Shown one piece after another: positions 56,130 to 64,000 of a DNA stretch of 64,000 bases; positions within the stretch are counted from its first letter, which is position 1; every line of letters starts with the position of its first letter. Position numbers and translations under genes: made by a program. The stretch is from contig NZ_JABMKY010000001.1 in assembly GCF_013204845.1 (NCBI RefSeq), positions 124,001-188,000 of the forward strand, in the 5' to 3' direction. Source of the DNA: Paenibacillus qinlingensis (GTDB lineage: Bacteria > Bacillota > Bacilli > Paenibacillales > NBRC-103111). The notes under the pieces are model-generated. The model made no database searches. It was not told where the DNA came from and saw nothing but the letters and a program-made list of their open reading frames with translations.

Positions 56130-56993
56130 TTAAAATGGTCGTTCCAATGAAATACGCCCCATTTTCCCTGCTCTCAGATCACGAATAATAATGAGGGAAG
56201 CTTTGTCCAAATCGACTTTACCCCCGCTTACAATAGCGCCGCGCTTACGCCCAATCGCCTCCATGACCTTCACCATTTCTTGAATGTTATCCATATCTTC
56301 CGGCAGTTCCTGAACACCAAAGCGCTCTTGGATACCGGCTCCATAATGCTGAACCATATATTTAATGGTAAACAGGGCTACGTCATCTAAATGCAGAAGC
56401 TCTTCCTTAATAGCCCCAGTTGCAGCCAAACGCATGCCAACCATCTGGTCTTCAAACTTAGGCCACAAGATCCCTGGCGTATCAAGCAGATCCATCTCGG
56501 TGCCAACCTTAATCCATTGCTGACCTTTGGTCACACCTGGTTTATCACCAGTCGCAGCAATCTTCTTACCTGCCAACTGATTAATAAGTGTAGACTTACC
56601 AACATTCGGAATCCCAACAATGAGCGCTCTGATCGCTCGGGGATTAATCCCTTTACGCAGCATCGTCTCAATTTTATGAGCCCATAGTTGTTTGACACGC
56701 GGCAAGATCTCCTTGACATGCGTTCCGTTCGCAGCGTCAATTGGCAAGGCAGGTAAGCCTTGATCCGCAAAATATTTCACCCATTCTGCCGTCACTTGCG
56801 GATCGGCCAGATCGTTCTTGTTGAGCAATACGAGACGCGGCTTGCCTTTTAAAATCTCATCAACCATCGGGTTCCGGCTGGAAAGCGGTATTCGGGCATC
56901 CAAGAGCTCAATCACGACGTCAATCAGTTTAAGCTTTTCCTCGATCTGTCTGCGAGCCTTGGTCATGTGACCGGGAAACCATTGAATGGTCAT
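56130..56993 (-). CDS. rbgA: Ribosome biogenesis GTPase RbgA (YlqF)
   Basis: Needed for late 50S ribosome assembly. 287 residues with circularly permuted GTPase motifs: G4 LLNKNDLAD near residue 55, G1 GIPNVGKST near 128, and G3 DTPG. The N-terminal [17 protein letters not shown] is diagnostic. It lies between lepB and rnhB. Confidence 0.97.
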   Translation of the reverse strand: MTIQWFPGHMTKARRQIEEKLKLIDVVIELLDARIPLSSRNPMVDEILKGKPRLVLLNKNDLADPQVTAEWVKYFADQGLPALPIDAANGTHVKEILPRVKQLWAHKIETMLRKGINPRAIRALIVGIPNVGKSTLINQLAGKKIAATGDKPGVTKGQQWIKVGTEMDLLDTPGILWPKFEDQMVGMRLAATGAIKEELLHLDDVALFTIKYMVQHYGAGIQERFGVQELPEDMDNIQEMVKVMEAIGRKRGAIVSGGKVDLDKASLIIIRDLRAGKMGRISLERPF

Positions 56994-57004
56994 TTCTCTT
57001 CACC

Positions 57005-57616
57005 TCAAAAATGTATGAAACTAATTTTCTTCACCGGCCAGAAAATCACTTCTGCACGGCCTACGATTTTATTGTAAGGCACAAAGCCAACACTTTTCGT
57101 ACGGCTATCTTTGGAATTCGGACGATTGTCACCCATGGCAAAAATCTCGCCTTCCGGCACTTTCGTTTCCGGGAAATCCAGTAATGTATTGTAAGGATGG
57201 CCTTCTTTAACCGCTTGATCAATGGCAGCTTGAATAAAAGGTTGTGCCAGTTCTTCACCGTTAATGTACACCTTGTCCCCAACTACCTTCACGGTTTCTC
57301 CAGGTAGGGCGATGACACGCTTAATATAATCTTTGCCTTCAGGTGCGTGGAAAACGATGACTTCGCCTCGCTTTGGATCACGAATATCGTACACAATTTT
57401 ATTGACGATCAATCGCTCTCCCGTAAAGAAATTCGGATGCATCGAATCTCCATCAACAATAAATGGGGAGAAGAGGAACCAACGAATAATAATAACAAGC
57501 ACACCTGCGATTACTAACGCTTTAATCCATTCCCACGTTTCACTTTTTGTTTGCACGGTCTTTGCTGGAGTAGCACTGATCGGCTGATTGGGTTGCATTT
57601 GATCGTTATGTTCCAT
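57005..57616 (-). CDS. lepB: Type I signal peptidase
   Basis: Cuts signal peptides on the outer membrane face. 203 residues: a cytoplasmic start, one membrane helix (about 31-48), and the catalytic Ser S58 in DGDSMHPN and Lys K99 in DYIKRVIALPGE. Later boxes (EIFAMGDNRPNSKDSR) are conserved. I use ATG 57616, nine bases after AGAGG; a GTG directly before is less likely. In Bacillus-type order it lies between rplS and rbgA. Confidence 0.95.
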   Translation of the reverse strand: MEHNDQMQPNQPISATPAKTVQTKSETWEWIKALVIAGVLVIIIRWFLFSPFIVDGDSMHPNFFTGERLIVNKIVYDIRDPKRGEVIVFHAPEGKDYIKRVIALPGETVKVVGDKVYINGEELAQPFIQAAIDQAVKEGHPYNTLLDFPETKVPEGEIFAMGDNRPNSKDSRTKSVGFVPYNKIVGRAEVIFWPVKKISFIHF

Positions 57617-57675
57617 CACTGACGGCCTCTCTTCCAGTTTTGGTATGATCTCTATTATGTCCTATTATGTACAGA

Positions 57676-57711
57676 AAAAATGAAAAGGAGACTTGACTGA
57701 ACAAGCCCCCC
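57676..57711 (-). terminator. Intrinsic terminator after rplS
   Basis: GGGGGCTTG and CAAGTCTCC form a nine-pair stem (two wobble pairs) around a six-base loop, followed by TTTTCATTTTTT on the transcribed strand. Confidence 0.8.
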
Positions 57712-57717
57712 ATTTTA

Positions 57718-58059
57718 CTATCGAATTTCTTTAATTCTTGCTGCTTTACCACGAAGACCACGCAGATAATAAAGTTTCGCACGACGAACTTTACCACGGC
57801 GAGCCACTTCAATCTTGTCAATCTTCGGAGAATGGAATGGGAAAGTTCTTTCCACACCCACACCGTAAGAAATTTTACGAACAGTAAACGTTTCGCTGAT
57901 TCCACCGCCGTGGCGTTTAATAACAACACCTTCGAACAGCTGAATACGCTCACGTGTACCCTCGATAACTTTTACGTGTACTTTAAGTGTGTCTCCTGGA
58001 CGGAAATTAGGAATATCCGTACGGAGTTGCTCTTTCGTAATCTCTTGAATAAGATTCAT
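57718..58059 (-). CDS. rplS: 50S ribosomal protein L19
   Basis: 113 residues at the subunit interface. The typical [16 protein letters not shown] and [17 protein letters not shown] segments are clear. Start ATG at 58059 with GGAAGGAGGGAG. It has a promoter and a folded leader upstream and a terminator downstream, so it can be expressed independently of trmD. Confidence 0.97.
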   Translation of the reverse strand: MNLIQEITKEQLRTDIPNFRPGDTLKVHVKVIEGTRERIQLFEGVVIKRHGGGISETFTVRKISYGVGVERTFPFHSPKIDKIEVARRGKVRRAKLYYLRGLRGKAARIKEIR

Positions 58060-58062
58060 AGT

Positions 58063-58169
58063 TGACTCCCTCCTTCCACACAGGTGTTCATTCCGCTAAT
58101 AGTTAGTAAAATCTAAGTTGTTATGCGTAGAGGACCACCAGACTCGAACTGTTGAAAAAATCACAACAG
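58063..58169 (-). promoter_or_regulatory. Candidate L19 leader of rplS
   Basis: The leader starts with a CTGTTG/CAACAG hairpin (58149-58169) and contains the ATGAACACCTGTG stretch just before the ribosome site, which I recall from L19 autoregulatory leaders in low-GC Gram-positive bacteria. The match is from memory, not a search. Confidence 0.5.
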
Positions 58170-58174
58170 AATAT

Positions 58175-58203
58175 ATAATATCATAGTCCCAAGATTAATT
58201 CAA
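58175..58203 (-). promoter_or_regulatory. Sigma-A promoter of rplS
   Basis: TTGAAT (58203-58198) and TATTAT (58180-58175) are 17 bases apart on the minus strand with a TGA before the -10. It lies just before the trmD stop codon, in the trmD-rplS junction. Confidence 0.65.
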
Positions 58204-58222
58204 TAGAGAAGATTCCGAGAAC

Positions 58223-58987
58223 TCAACTATTTTGTTCTTGCTTTTGCTTTTTCCATTCCGCCACCCATAGTTTTTCCTCTTTGGACAATACTCTGCCCTC
58301 AAGTAAATCTGGCCGGCGTTCTAGAGTTCGGATAAGGGACTCTTTGTTCCGCCATTTTTTCACATTCGCATGATGTCCCGATAAAAGCATCTCAGGAACT
58401 TCCCAATCTCTGAACTTAGCAGGGCGCGTATAATGAGGATACTCCAGAAGTCCAGTTGAGAAAGAATCCGTCACCGCGGACATCTCATTCCCAAGAACCC
58501 CAGGTAGAAGTCTCACTACACTGTCTATAATGACCATAGCGGGTATTTCACCGCCGGTCAGTACATAATCACCAACAGATAGCTCGTCCGTCACCAGGTA
58601 CTGTCTAATCCGTTCATCGTACCCCTCGTAGTGCCCGCAAATAAACACAAGATGCTCTTCGCCAGCTAGCTCTTCCGCTTTCTTCTGAGTGAAGGTTTCT
58701 CCTTGTGGGCATAACAGGATGACCCGCGGCTTTACCGCTACTCCTTCTGCTGTTTGATGCGTTGGCAAATCTTCGACGGCACCAAAAATCGGTTCTGGCT
58801 TTAGCACCATGCCCCCGCCGCCACCATAAGGGTAATCATCAACGGTATTATGCTTGTTCGTGGAATAATCCCGAAAATTAACCGTACTCAGGGAAACGAT
58901 TCCTTTATCTCGCGCTTTCCCCAGGATACTAGAAGAGAACACGCCATCAAACATTTCTGGGAATAAAGTTAAGACATCAACTCTCAT
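58223..58987 (-). CDS. trmD: tRNA (guanine-37-N1)-methyltransferase
   Basis: Methylates G37 next to the anticodon and so prevents frameshifts. 254 residues, with [15 protein letters not shown], the trefoil-knot SAM site ([12 protein letters not shown] ... [10 protein letters not shown]) and conserved C-terminal part. Start ATG at 58987 overlaps the rimM stop (ATGA). Confidence 0.97.
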   Translation of the reverse strand: MRVDVLTLFPEMFDGVFSSSILGKARDKGIVSLSTVNFRDYSTNKHNTVDDYPYGGGGGMVLKPEPIFGAVEDLPTHQTAEGVAVKPRVILLCPQGETFTQKKAEELAGEEHLVFICGHYEGYDERIRQYLVTDELSVGDYVLTGGEIPAMVIIDSVVRLLPGVLGNEMSAVTDSFSTGLLEYPHYTRPAKFRDWEVPEMLLSGHHANVKKWRNKESLIRTLERRPDLLEGRVLSKEEKLWVAEWKKQKQEQNS

Positions 58988-59499
58988 TCCAATAACCCTT
59001 CCATTAGATGAATCCGAATTGTTTTGTTCGGAATATCCACTTTAAGAATGACATCATCAATTACGGGAAGTAATAGCTGCTTGCCTTTAGGTAAAGCCAC
59101 CACCCACACATCATTAGCTCCTGGCGTCAGTATTTCAGAGATCTGTCCTAGCTCCTGCTCATCTTCTGTAACGACTTTACAGCCGATAATTTCGTGATAA
59201 TAATACTCTCCCTCTTCCAGCGGCTTTTGATCCTTAGCCTCAATCTTAAGCAGGGAGCCTTTATATTTCTCAACATCATTAATATTCGTAAACTGACTGA
59301 ACAACACAATAAATACGTTTTTATGTAAGCGGGACGTTTTCACCGTCACCGGCGTTTGCTTATTTTGAGAGTCTACAATGATTAATGAATTTCCCACATC
59401 GAACCGTTCTGGAAAATCTGTTTCAGGCACGATTTTTAACTCCCCACGAATCCCGTGGCTATTTACGACTTTACCAACCGTCACTAATTTCTCCGTCAT
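58984..59499 (-). CDS. rimM: 16S rRNA processing protein RimM
   Basis: Assists 30S maturation and binds S19. 171 residues: an N-terminal beta-barrel ([18 protein letters not shown]) and a PRC-barrel C-terminus ([25 protein letters not shown]). I start at ATG 59499 because the family usually begins there; the preceding GTG overlaps GGAGG, but the ATG is 14 bases from that site, so the exact start is uncertain. Confidence 0.93.
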   Translation of the reverse strand: MTEKLVTVGKVVNSHGIRGELKIVPETDFPERFDVGNSLIIVDSQNKQTPVTVKTSRLHKNVFIVLFSQFTNINDVEKYKGSLLKIEAKDQKPLEEGEYYYHEIIGCKVVTEDEQELGQISEILTPGANDVWVVALPKGKQLLLPVIDDVILKVDIPNKTIRIHLMEGLLE

Positions 59500-59546
59500 A
59501 TGCGCTTGCCCAACCTCCACATTAAATTACCTTCTTTTCATATGCG

Positions 59547-59574
59547 AAAAAAGGCTAGGAATTGAATCCTAACC
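59547..59574 (-). terminator. Intrinsic terminator after khpA
   Basis: GGTTAGGA and TCCTAGCC form an eight-pair stem (one wobble pair), followed by T6 on the transcribed strand. It separates rpsP-khpA from rimM-trmD. Confidence 0.8.
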
Positions 59575-59581
59575 TCATTTC

Positions 59582-59812
59582 TTATGAAACGATTTCAACG
59601 GCTACCCGCTTCGTTTCTTTCACAGCTGCCGACGTGACAACCGTACGGAGCGATTTCGCAATCTTGCCTTGCTTGCCAATCACTTTACCGACATCGTCGG
59701 GATGAACAGAAAGCCTGTACTCGATCTTGTCCTCTTTCTCCACCACAGCGACACGTACCTCTTCCGGATGATCGACAAGAGCCTTAGCAATAACGGTGAT
59801 AAGATCCTTCAT
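59582..59812 (-). CDS. khpA: KH-domain RNA-binding protein KhpA (YlqC)
   Basis: 76-residue single KH domain with the RNA-binding GKVIGKQGKIA loop (GKQG at 46-49). In relatives it pairs with KhpB and influences cell size and RNA regulation. It follows rpsP by 26 bases. Start ATG at 59812. Confidence 0.95.
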   Translation of the reverse strand: MKDLITVIAKALVDHPEEVRVAVVEKEDKIEYRLSVHPDDVGKVIGKQGKIAKSLRTVVTSAAVKETKRVAVEIVS

Positions 59813-59838
59813 GAACCCACCCTCCGAAAGATAACAGA

Positions 59839-60111
59839 TTACTTCTGTAATTTCAGCTCGTGAAACTTAGTCATCAAACCTGCTTTTGAGAACAGGCTGC
59901 GAACTGTATCGGACGGTTGAGCGCCAGTTTGAAGCCATTTAAGCGCTTTTTCCTCATCAAGAACCACAGCTGCTGGTTCAGCAATTGGATTATAAGTACC
60001 GATTTCTTCGATAAAACGACCATCACGCGGGGAACGGGAATCCGAAACCACGACACGGTAGAAAGGAGCTTTATGAGCGCCTACACGTTTAAGACGAATA
60101 CGTACTGCCAT
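59839..60111 (-). CDS. rpsP: 30S ribosomal protein S16
   Basis: 90 residues with [22 protein letters not shown] and the GTYNPIAEP motif typical of S16. It lies between ffh and khpA, the standard Bacillales order. Start ATG at 60111 with AGGAGGTG. Confidence 0.98.
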   Translation of the reverse strand: MAVRIRLKRVGAHKAPFYRVVVSDSRSPRDGRFIEEIGTYNPIAEPAAVVLDEEKALKWLQTGAQPSDTVRSLFSKAGLMTKFHELKLQK

Positions 60112-60153
60112 TGAAAAATCACCTCCTACTTAGAATAAACACACTATTATTAT

Positions 60154-61512
60154 TTAAAAGGGAAATTTGAATCCCTTGCCTAATTTTTTCATGCCTTTGG
60201 CACCTTTCGGTCCCATCATACCCGAGAATTGCTTCATCATTTTACGCATATCATCGAACTGCTTGATGAAACGATTGACTTCCTGCACCGTATTCCCGCT
60301 ACCTGCTGCAATCCGCTTGCGGCGATTTGCATTCAATAGCTCAGGCTTACGTTTCTCTTCGGTTGTCATCGACTTCACAATAGCTTCAACGCGAGCCATT
60401 TGCTTCTCGTCAACCTTCATATCTTTCATGCCTTTAATCTTGTTCGCACCAGGCAGCATATCAAGAATTTGGTCAAGTGGCCCCATCTTCTTCACTTGCT
60501 CCATCTGCTCAATGAAGTCCTCGAAGGTAAATTCGGCGTTGCGCATTTTGCGCTCCATCTCTTTCGCCTTATCCATATCGATACCAGCTTGCGCCTTCTC
60601 AATTAAGGAGAGCATATCGCCCATACCGAGAATTCTTGATGCCATACGGTCAGGATAAAATGGTTCTAAAGCATCCATTTTCTCGCCGCTAGCTACGAAC
60701 TTGATCGGACAACCTGTTACCGCTTTGACGGATAACGCAGCACCACCGCGTGTATCTCCATCTAGTTTGGTTAACACAACACCGGATAATTCAAGCTGTT
60801 GATGGAAGCTTTCTGCAACATTGACTGCATCTTGCCCTGTCATCGCATCGACAACTAGCAAAATCTCATCTGGGCTCGTAGCTTCACGTACATTCTTGAG
60901 CTCGTCCATGAGGTTTTCATCAATGTGCAAGCGTCCTGCGGTATCGATAATCACATAGTCATTACCGTTATCCTTCGCATGTTGAAGACCCGCTTTGGCA
61001 ATCTCGACAGGGTTCACTTTATCACCTAATGAGAAAACCGGAACCTTCAGTTGTTCACCCAGTACTTCCAACTGCTTAATCGCTGCGGGACGATAAATGT
61101 CACACGCAACAAGAAGCGGTCTGTGATTCTGTTTCAACAACATTTTAGCCAATTTACCTGAGGTCGTTGTTTTACCAGCCCCTTGCAAACCAGCCATCAT
61201 AATAACCGTCGGCGGTCGATTTGAACGCGCTAGCTTACTTTGTGTACCACCCATAAGGGCCGTAAGCTCTTTGTTCACGATATCGATAACCACCATGCCC
61301 GGCGTAAAAGATTTCAGAACTTCTTGTCCGATCGCTTGCTCTTTCACCTTCGCGATAAAATCTTTCACAACTTTAAAGTTAACGTCCGCTTCAAGCAGTG
61401 CCAATCTTACCTCGCGAAGCGCTTCGCCTACATCTTCTTCCGTCAGCTTACCTTTGCTTCTCAGCTTGCCGAACACATTCTGCAATCGGTTTGCTAATCC
61501 TTCAAATGCCAT
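60154..61512 (-). CDS. ffh: Signal recognition particle protein Ffh
   Basis: GTPase that targets ribosomes making membrane and secreted proteins. 452 residues: N domain, G domain with P-loop GLQGAGKTTT (near residue 105) and DTAGRLHIDE, and a Met-rich M domain ending in GKGFKFPF. I use ATG 61512 (MAFEGLANRLQN), eight bases after AGGAGG; a GTG three codons earlier overlaps the site. It is co-transcribed with ylxM. Confidence 0.97.
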   Translation of the reverse strand: MAFEGLANRLQNVFGKLRSKGKLTEEDVGEALREVRLALLEADVNFKVVKDFIAKVKEQAIGQEVLKSFTPGMVVIDIVNKELTALMGGTQSKLARSNRPPTVIMMAGLQGAGKTTTSGKLAKMLLKQNHRPLLVACDIYRPAAIKQLEVLGEQLKVPVFSLGDKVNPVEIAKAGLQHAKDNGNDYVIIDTAGRLHIDENLMDELKNVREATSPDEILLVVDAMTGQDAVNVAESFHQQLELSGVVLTKLDGDTRGGAALSVKAVTGCPIKFVASGEKMDALEPFYPDRMASRILGMGDMLSLIEKAQAGIDMDKAKEMERKMRNAEFTFEDFIEQMEQVKKMGPLDQILDMLPGANKIKGMKDMKVDEKQMARVEAIVKSMTTEEKRKPELLNANRRKRIAAGSGNTVQEVNRFIKQFDDMRKMMKQFSGMMGPKGAKGMKKLGKGFKFPF

Positions 61513-61542
61513 GCGCTTCACCTCCTGCTTCTAACTAAGGTT

Positions 61543-61893
61543 TCAATCCATCCCTACTATTGTATCAAAAAGCTCTGTCACTTTCCTCTTTAGCGCTGGG
61601 TCACAATCACTCAAACCAACATCTAAATCTTGACGCAGCTTCATGCGTTGTTCGTGCTTATGTAACAGCTTTAACTTACTCTCATATTCCTGCAGTGTCA
61701 ATTCCGCACGTTTGATATGCTCATAGACCGCTTGGCGACTGATCGTGAAGTTCTCAGCAATCTCCCCGAGGGAGTAATCATCATGGAAGTACAGTTCAAG
61801 AAATGTTCGCTGTTTATCGGTCAACAATGCTTCATAGAAATCAAACAGCAGGTTAATGCGATTCGTTTTCTCCAACATAGGATCGACAGTCAT
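61543..61893 (-). CDS. ylxM: YlxM, helix-turn-helix SRP-associated protein
   Basis: 116 residues with a sigma-region-4-like helix-turn-helix ([25 protein letters not shown]) and a charged helical tail. YlxM relatives sit before ffh and stimulate the SRP GTPase in Streptococcus. Start ATG at 61893, behind GGAGG. A near-consensus promoter is just upstream. Confidence 0.95.
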   Translation of the reverse strand: MTVDPMLEKTNRINLLFDFYEALLTDKQRTFLELYFHDDYSLGEIAENFTISRQAVYEHIKRAELTLQEYESKLKLLHKHEQRMKLRQDLDVGLSDCDPALKRKVTELFDTIVGMD

Positions 61894-61942
61894 AATCTAC
61901 CTCCGTAAAGGTTGCACACTTGACACCAGCACAACAGAACCT

Positions 61943-61971
61943 ATCATACTGAATTCCAAGATGATTGTCAA
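61943..61971 (-). promoter_or_regulatory. Sigma-A promoter of ylxM-ffh
   Basis: A perfect TTGACA (61971-61966) and TATGAT (61948-61943) with exactly 17 bases between them on the minus strand, starting four bases before the ftsY stop is passed. Confidence 0.8.
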
Positions 61972-61974
61972 GCA

Positions 61975-62964
61975 TTATACCTTGTCAGTATTTTCACCTA
62001 TCCATTTACCAAAAAGCGCATGCACAAACTGCTCAGAATCGAACGCTTGGAGATCATCCATTTTCTCACCAAGTCCCACAAATTTAACCGGCAGCGAGAG
62101 TTCTTGACGAATCGCCACAACGATTCCACCCTTCGCCGTTCCATCCAATTTGGACAAAACTAAGCCTGTCAGACCTGTTTTATCACCGAATAGCTTAGCT
62201 TGGCTTAAGGCATTTTGACCCGTCGTAGCATCCAGAACAAGAATAACTTCGTGGGGAGCATCCGGTACTTCGCGTTGGATTACACGATAGATCTTGTTAA
62301 GCTCCTCCATCAAGTTCACCTTATTTTGCAAACGTCCCGCTGTATCACACAAAAGGATATCTACTCCGCGTGTTTTGGCTGCTTGTACGGCATCATACAT
62401 AACCGCGGCAGGATCTGCGCCAGATTGTTGCTTAATGACATCAACACCAACGCGCTCTCCCCAAGTCTCAAGCTGCTCAATGGCACCGGCACGGAACGTG
62501 TCACCAGCGGCCATCAGAACTTTCTTCCCTTGAGATTTGAACATGTGAGCCATTTTGCCAATCGTCGTCGTCTTACCTACACCGTTAACACCAACGAATA
62601 GGATAACCGTCAAGCCATTAGGATTGATGTTAAGTCCAGCATCCGCATCCCCTTTTAGCAACTCAATCAGTTTTTCCGAAAGGATCGGTTGCAGCTCTGC
62701 TGGATCTTCAATTTTGCGCTTTTTAACCTCAGCACGAAGTTCATCAATTAATTTCAGAACCGTATTCACGCCAACATCTGCGCCAATTAGAATTTCTTCC
62801 AGTTCTTCATAAAAATCTTCATCTATTTTCTTGCGTCGGCTAAATAAATCATCTACACGGTTCACGAAAGCATCACGCGTTTTCGTTAAACCTTCCTTGA
62901 ACTTATTGGTTACCGCCTCAGCTTTACCTGAAATACTTTCTTTCAATCGTTTAAAAAAACTCAT
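61975..62964 (-). CDS. ftsY: SRP receptor FtsY
   Basis: Membrane-associated partner of Ffh. 329 residues with only a short amphipathic A region, then the NG domain with GVNGVGKTTTIGK (near residue 125), CDTAGRLQNK and KLDGTAKGG. It lies between smc and ylxM, as in Bacillus subtilis. Start ATG at 62964. Confidence 0.97.
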   Translation of the reverse strand: MSFFKRLKESISGKAEAVTNKFKEGLTKTRDAFVNRVDDLFSRRKKIDEDFYEELEEILIGADVGVNTVLKLIDELRAEVKKRKIEDPAELQPILSEKLIELLKGDADAGLNINPNGLTVILFVGVNGVGKTTTIGKMAHMFKSQGKKVLMAAGDTFRAGAIEQLETWGERVGVDVIKQQSGADPAAVMYDAVQAAKTRGVDILLCDTAGRLQNKVNLMEELNKIYRVIQREVPDAPHEVILVLDATTGQNALSQAKLFGDKTGLTGLVLSKLDGTAKGGIVVAIRQELSLPVKFVGLGEKMDDLQAFDSEQFVHALFGKWIGENTDKV

Positions 62965-62996
62965 AGTTCCTCCTAATATATCCCCTATTTCTATAC

Positions 62997-64000
62997 TTAT
63001 GACGCCGTCATCGTAGCTTCCTCGTCTTCTAATCGAACCGATACGAGCTTCGAAACGCCGCCTTCTTGCATGGTGACACCATACAACACATCGGCTTCTT
63101 CCATTGTTCCTTTACGGTGTGTAACAACGATAAATTGCGTCATTTCCGAAAACTCACGTAAATACTCCGCAAAACGAGATACGTTAGCCTCGTCTAACGC
63201 GGCTTCTACTTCATCCAGTACGCAGAATGGTACTGGTTTAACGCGAATAATGGAGAACAAGAGCGCAATCGCAGTCAATGCACGTTCGCCACCGGATAGT
63301 AATTGCAGGTTTTGCAGCTTTTTGCCTGGCGGTTGTGCCACAATTTCAATACCCGTGTCGAGCATGTTCTCAGGCTCAGACAGAATTAAATCTGCGCGAC
63401 CACCACCGAATAGTTTCGCAAAGACAACACCAAAATGGGACCGAATCGCATCGAACGTCGTTTTAAAACGTTTGGACATTTCTTGATCCATCTCACGAAT
63501 GACTTGGTACAAGGTTGTTTTCGCTTCGATCAAGTCATCTTTCTGCGAACTCAAGAACTCGAAGCGTTCAGATACACGCGCGTATTCTTCAATCGCACCA
63601 AGATTTACATCACCTAGCGATGCAATTTCCCTTTTCAACTCGCGTACTTTACTTTGTGTACCCTGAATATCCTCAGGTATGGGGTAACGCATTTTCGCCA
63701 GTTCGTAGCTAAGCTCATATTCTTCCGCAAGCTTTTTGAGCAGGTTCTCCAGCTCCACATCAAGACGCGTCACGCGAACCTCGGTTTGATGGAGATTTTC
63801 TTCCACTTGCTTCAGCTGGATACGCTGGGTACGTGTCTCATTTTCACCATGTTCGAGCTTCTGCAACCAGTCTGCACGTTCTGCACGTTTGAAATCTATA
63901 CTTTCGGAGCATTGCTGCTTCCTAAGCTTCAAGTCATTTAACAACTCGATTTGCTGCACTGTTTCCTGTTCGAGTGTTGCCATGTCACTGTCCAGTTGCG
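62997..64000 (-). CDS. smc: Chromosome partition protein SMC, C-terminal part
   Basis: Only the last 334 codons lie in the window; the frame is open through the right edge. A coiled coil is followed by the C-terminal ATPase head with the ABC signature LLSGGERALTAIALLF and Walker B CVLDEVEAALDEAN, then the His switch region VVTHRKGTME. SMC condenses and separates chromosomes. It is 32 bases upstream of ftsY. Confidence 0.97.
   Translation of the reverse strand, partial: QLDSDMATLEQETVQQIELLNDLKLRKQQCSESIDFKRAERADWLQKLEHGENETRTQRIQLKQVEENLHQTEVRVTRLDVELENLLKKLAEEYELSYELAKMRYPIPEDIQGTQSKVRELKREIASLGDVNLGAIEEYARVSERFEFLSSQKDDLIEAKTTLYQVIREMDQEMSKRFKTTFDAIRSHFGVVFAKLFGGGRADLILSEPENMLDTGIEIVAQPPGKKLQNLQLLSGGERALTAIALLFSIIRVKPVPFCVLDEVEAALDEANVSRFAEYLREFSEMTQFIVVTHRKGTMEEADVLYGVTMQEGGVSKLVSVRLEDEEATMTAS

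Noticed and set aside
57606..57953. 115-codon minus-strand frame overlapping rplS in another frame
   Set aside because: It runs through rplS and its terminator; rplS is certain and the alternative lacks any start signal.

Overview
The window looks like a piece of chromosome from a low-to-moderate GC Gram-positive rod of the Bacillales, most likely Paenibacillaceae. The evidence is the gene order (polC-proS-rseP-dxr-cdsA-uppS-frr-pyrH-tsf-rpsB, the fla/che operon, codY-hslUV-trmFO-topA-dprA-sucDC, ylqH/ylqG-rnhB-rbgA-lepB-rplS-trmD-rimM-khpA-rpsP-ffh-ylxM-ftsY-smc), the short EF-Ts, the GTG and TTG starts behind strong GGAGG sites, and Gram-positive families such as FliY, CheC, CheD, FlbD, CodY and SwrB-like. 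No species can be fixed from sequence alone. Almost every gene is on the minus strand, so the operons read from right to left; the only gene on the plus strand is comM (51087-52658).

Right end to middle (64000 to about 52700): the C-terminal part of smc, then ftsY, the ylxM-ffh pair behind a near-consensus promoter, rpsP, khpA, rimM, trmD, rplS (own promoter and a candidate L19 leader), lepB, rbgA, rnhB, and a FliK-like/FlhB-C-like pair (ylqG-ylqH) followed by yraN. Then come comM on the opposite strand, a small zinc-ribbon protein, sucC-sucD, dprA, topA, trmFO, and hslV-hslU-codY behind a promoter with a hairpin leader.

Middle (40217 down to about 9160): a roughly 31-kb flagellar and chemotaxis operon. 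It encodes rod, MS-ring, switch, export ATPase and hook-scaffold parts (flgB flgC fliE fliF fliG fliH fliI fliJ, a MotE-like protein, fliK flgD, a TIGR02530-type protein, flgE/G, flbD fliL fliM fliY), cheY, the export gate (fliO fliP fliQ fliR flhB flhA), flhF-flhG, cheB cheA cheW cheC cheD, a small membrane protein, sigD, a FapA/DUF342 protein, an unknown 106-residue protein, a SwrB-like protein and a membrane protein with an MltG-like tail. Many junctions overlap by 1-11 bases (ATGA, TAATG), which suggests translational coupling. A palindrome lies over the apparent promoter upstream of flgB, and the hook gene is flanked by RNA hairpins.

Left end (9160 to 1): the rpsB-tsf-pyrH-frr-uppS-cdsA-dxr-rseP-proS-polC series, with an excellent sigma-A promoter and a structured leader before rpsB, and intrinsic terminators after rpsB, tsf and frr that probably step down transcription. 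proS is the short archaeal/eukaryotic-like type, not the long type usual in Bacillus.

I found no rRNA, tRNA, CRISPR array, prophage, insertion sequence or defence island. The region is core genome. The less explained parts are the ylqG-ylqH pair, the unknown small proteins at the sigD end of the fla/che operon, and several RNA leaders and operators.
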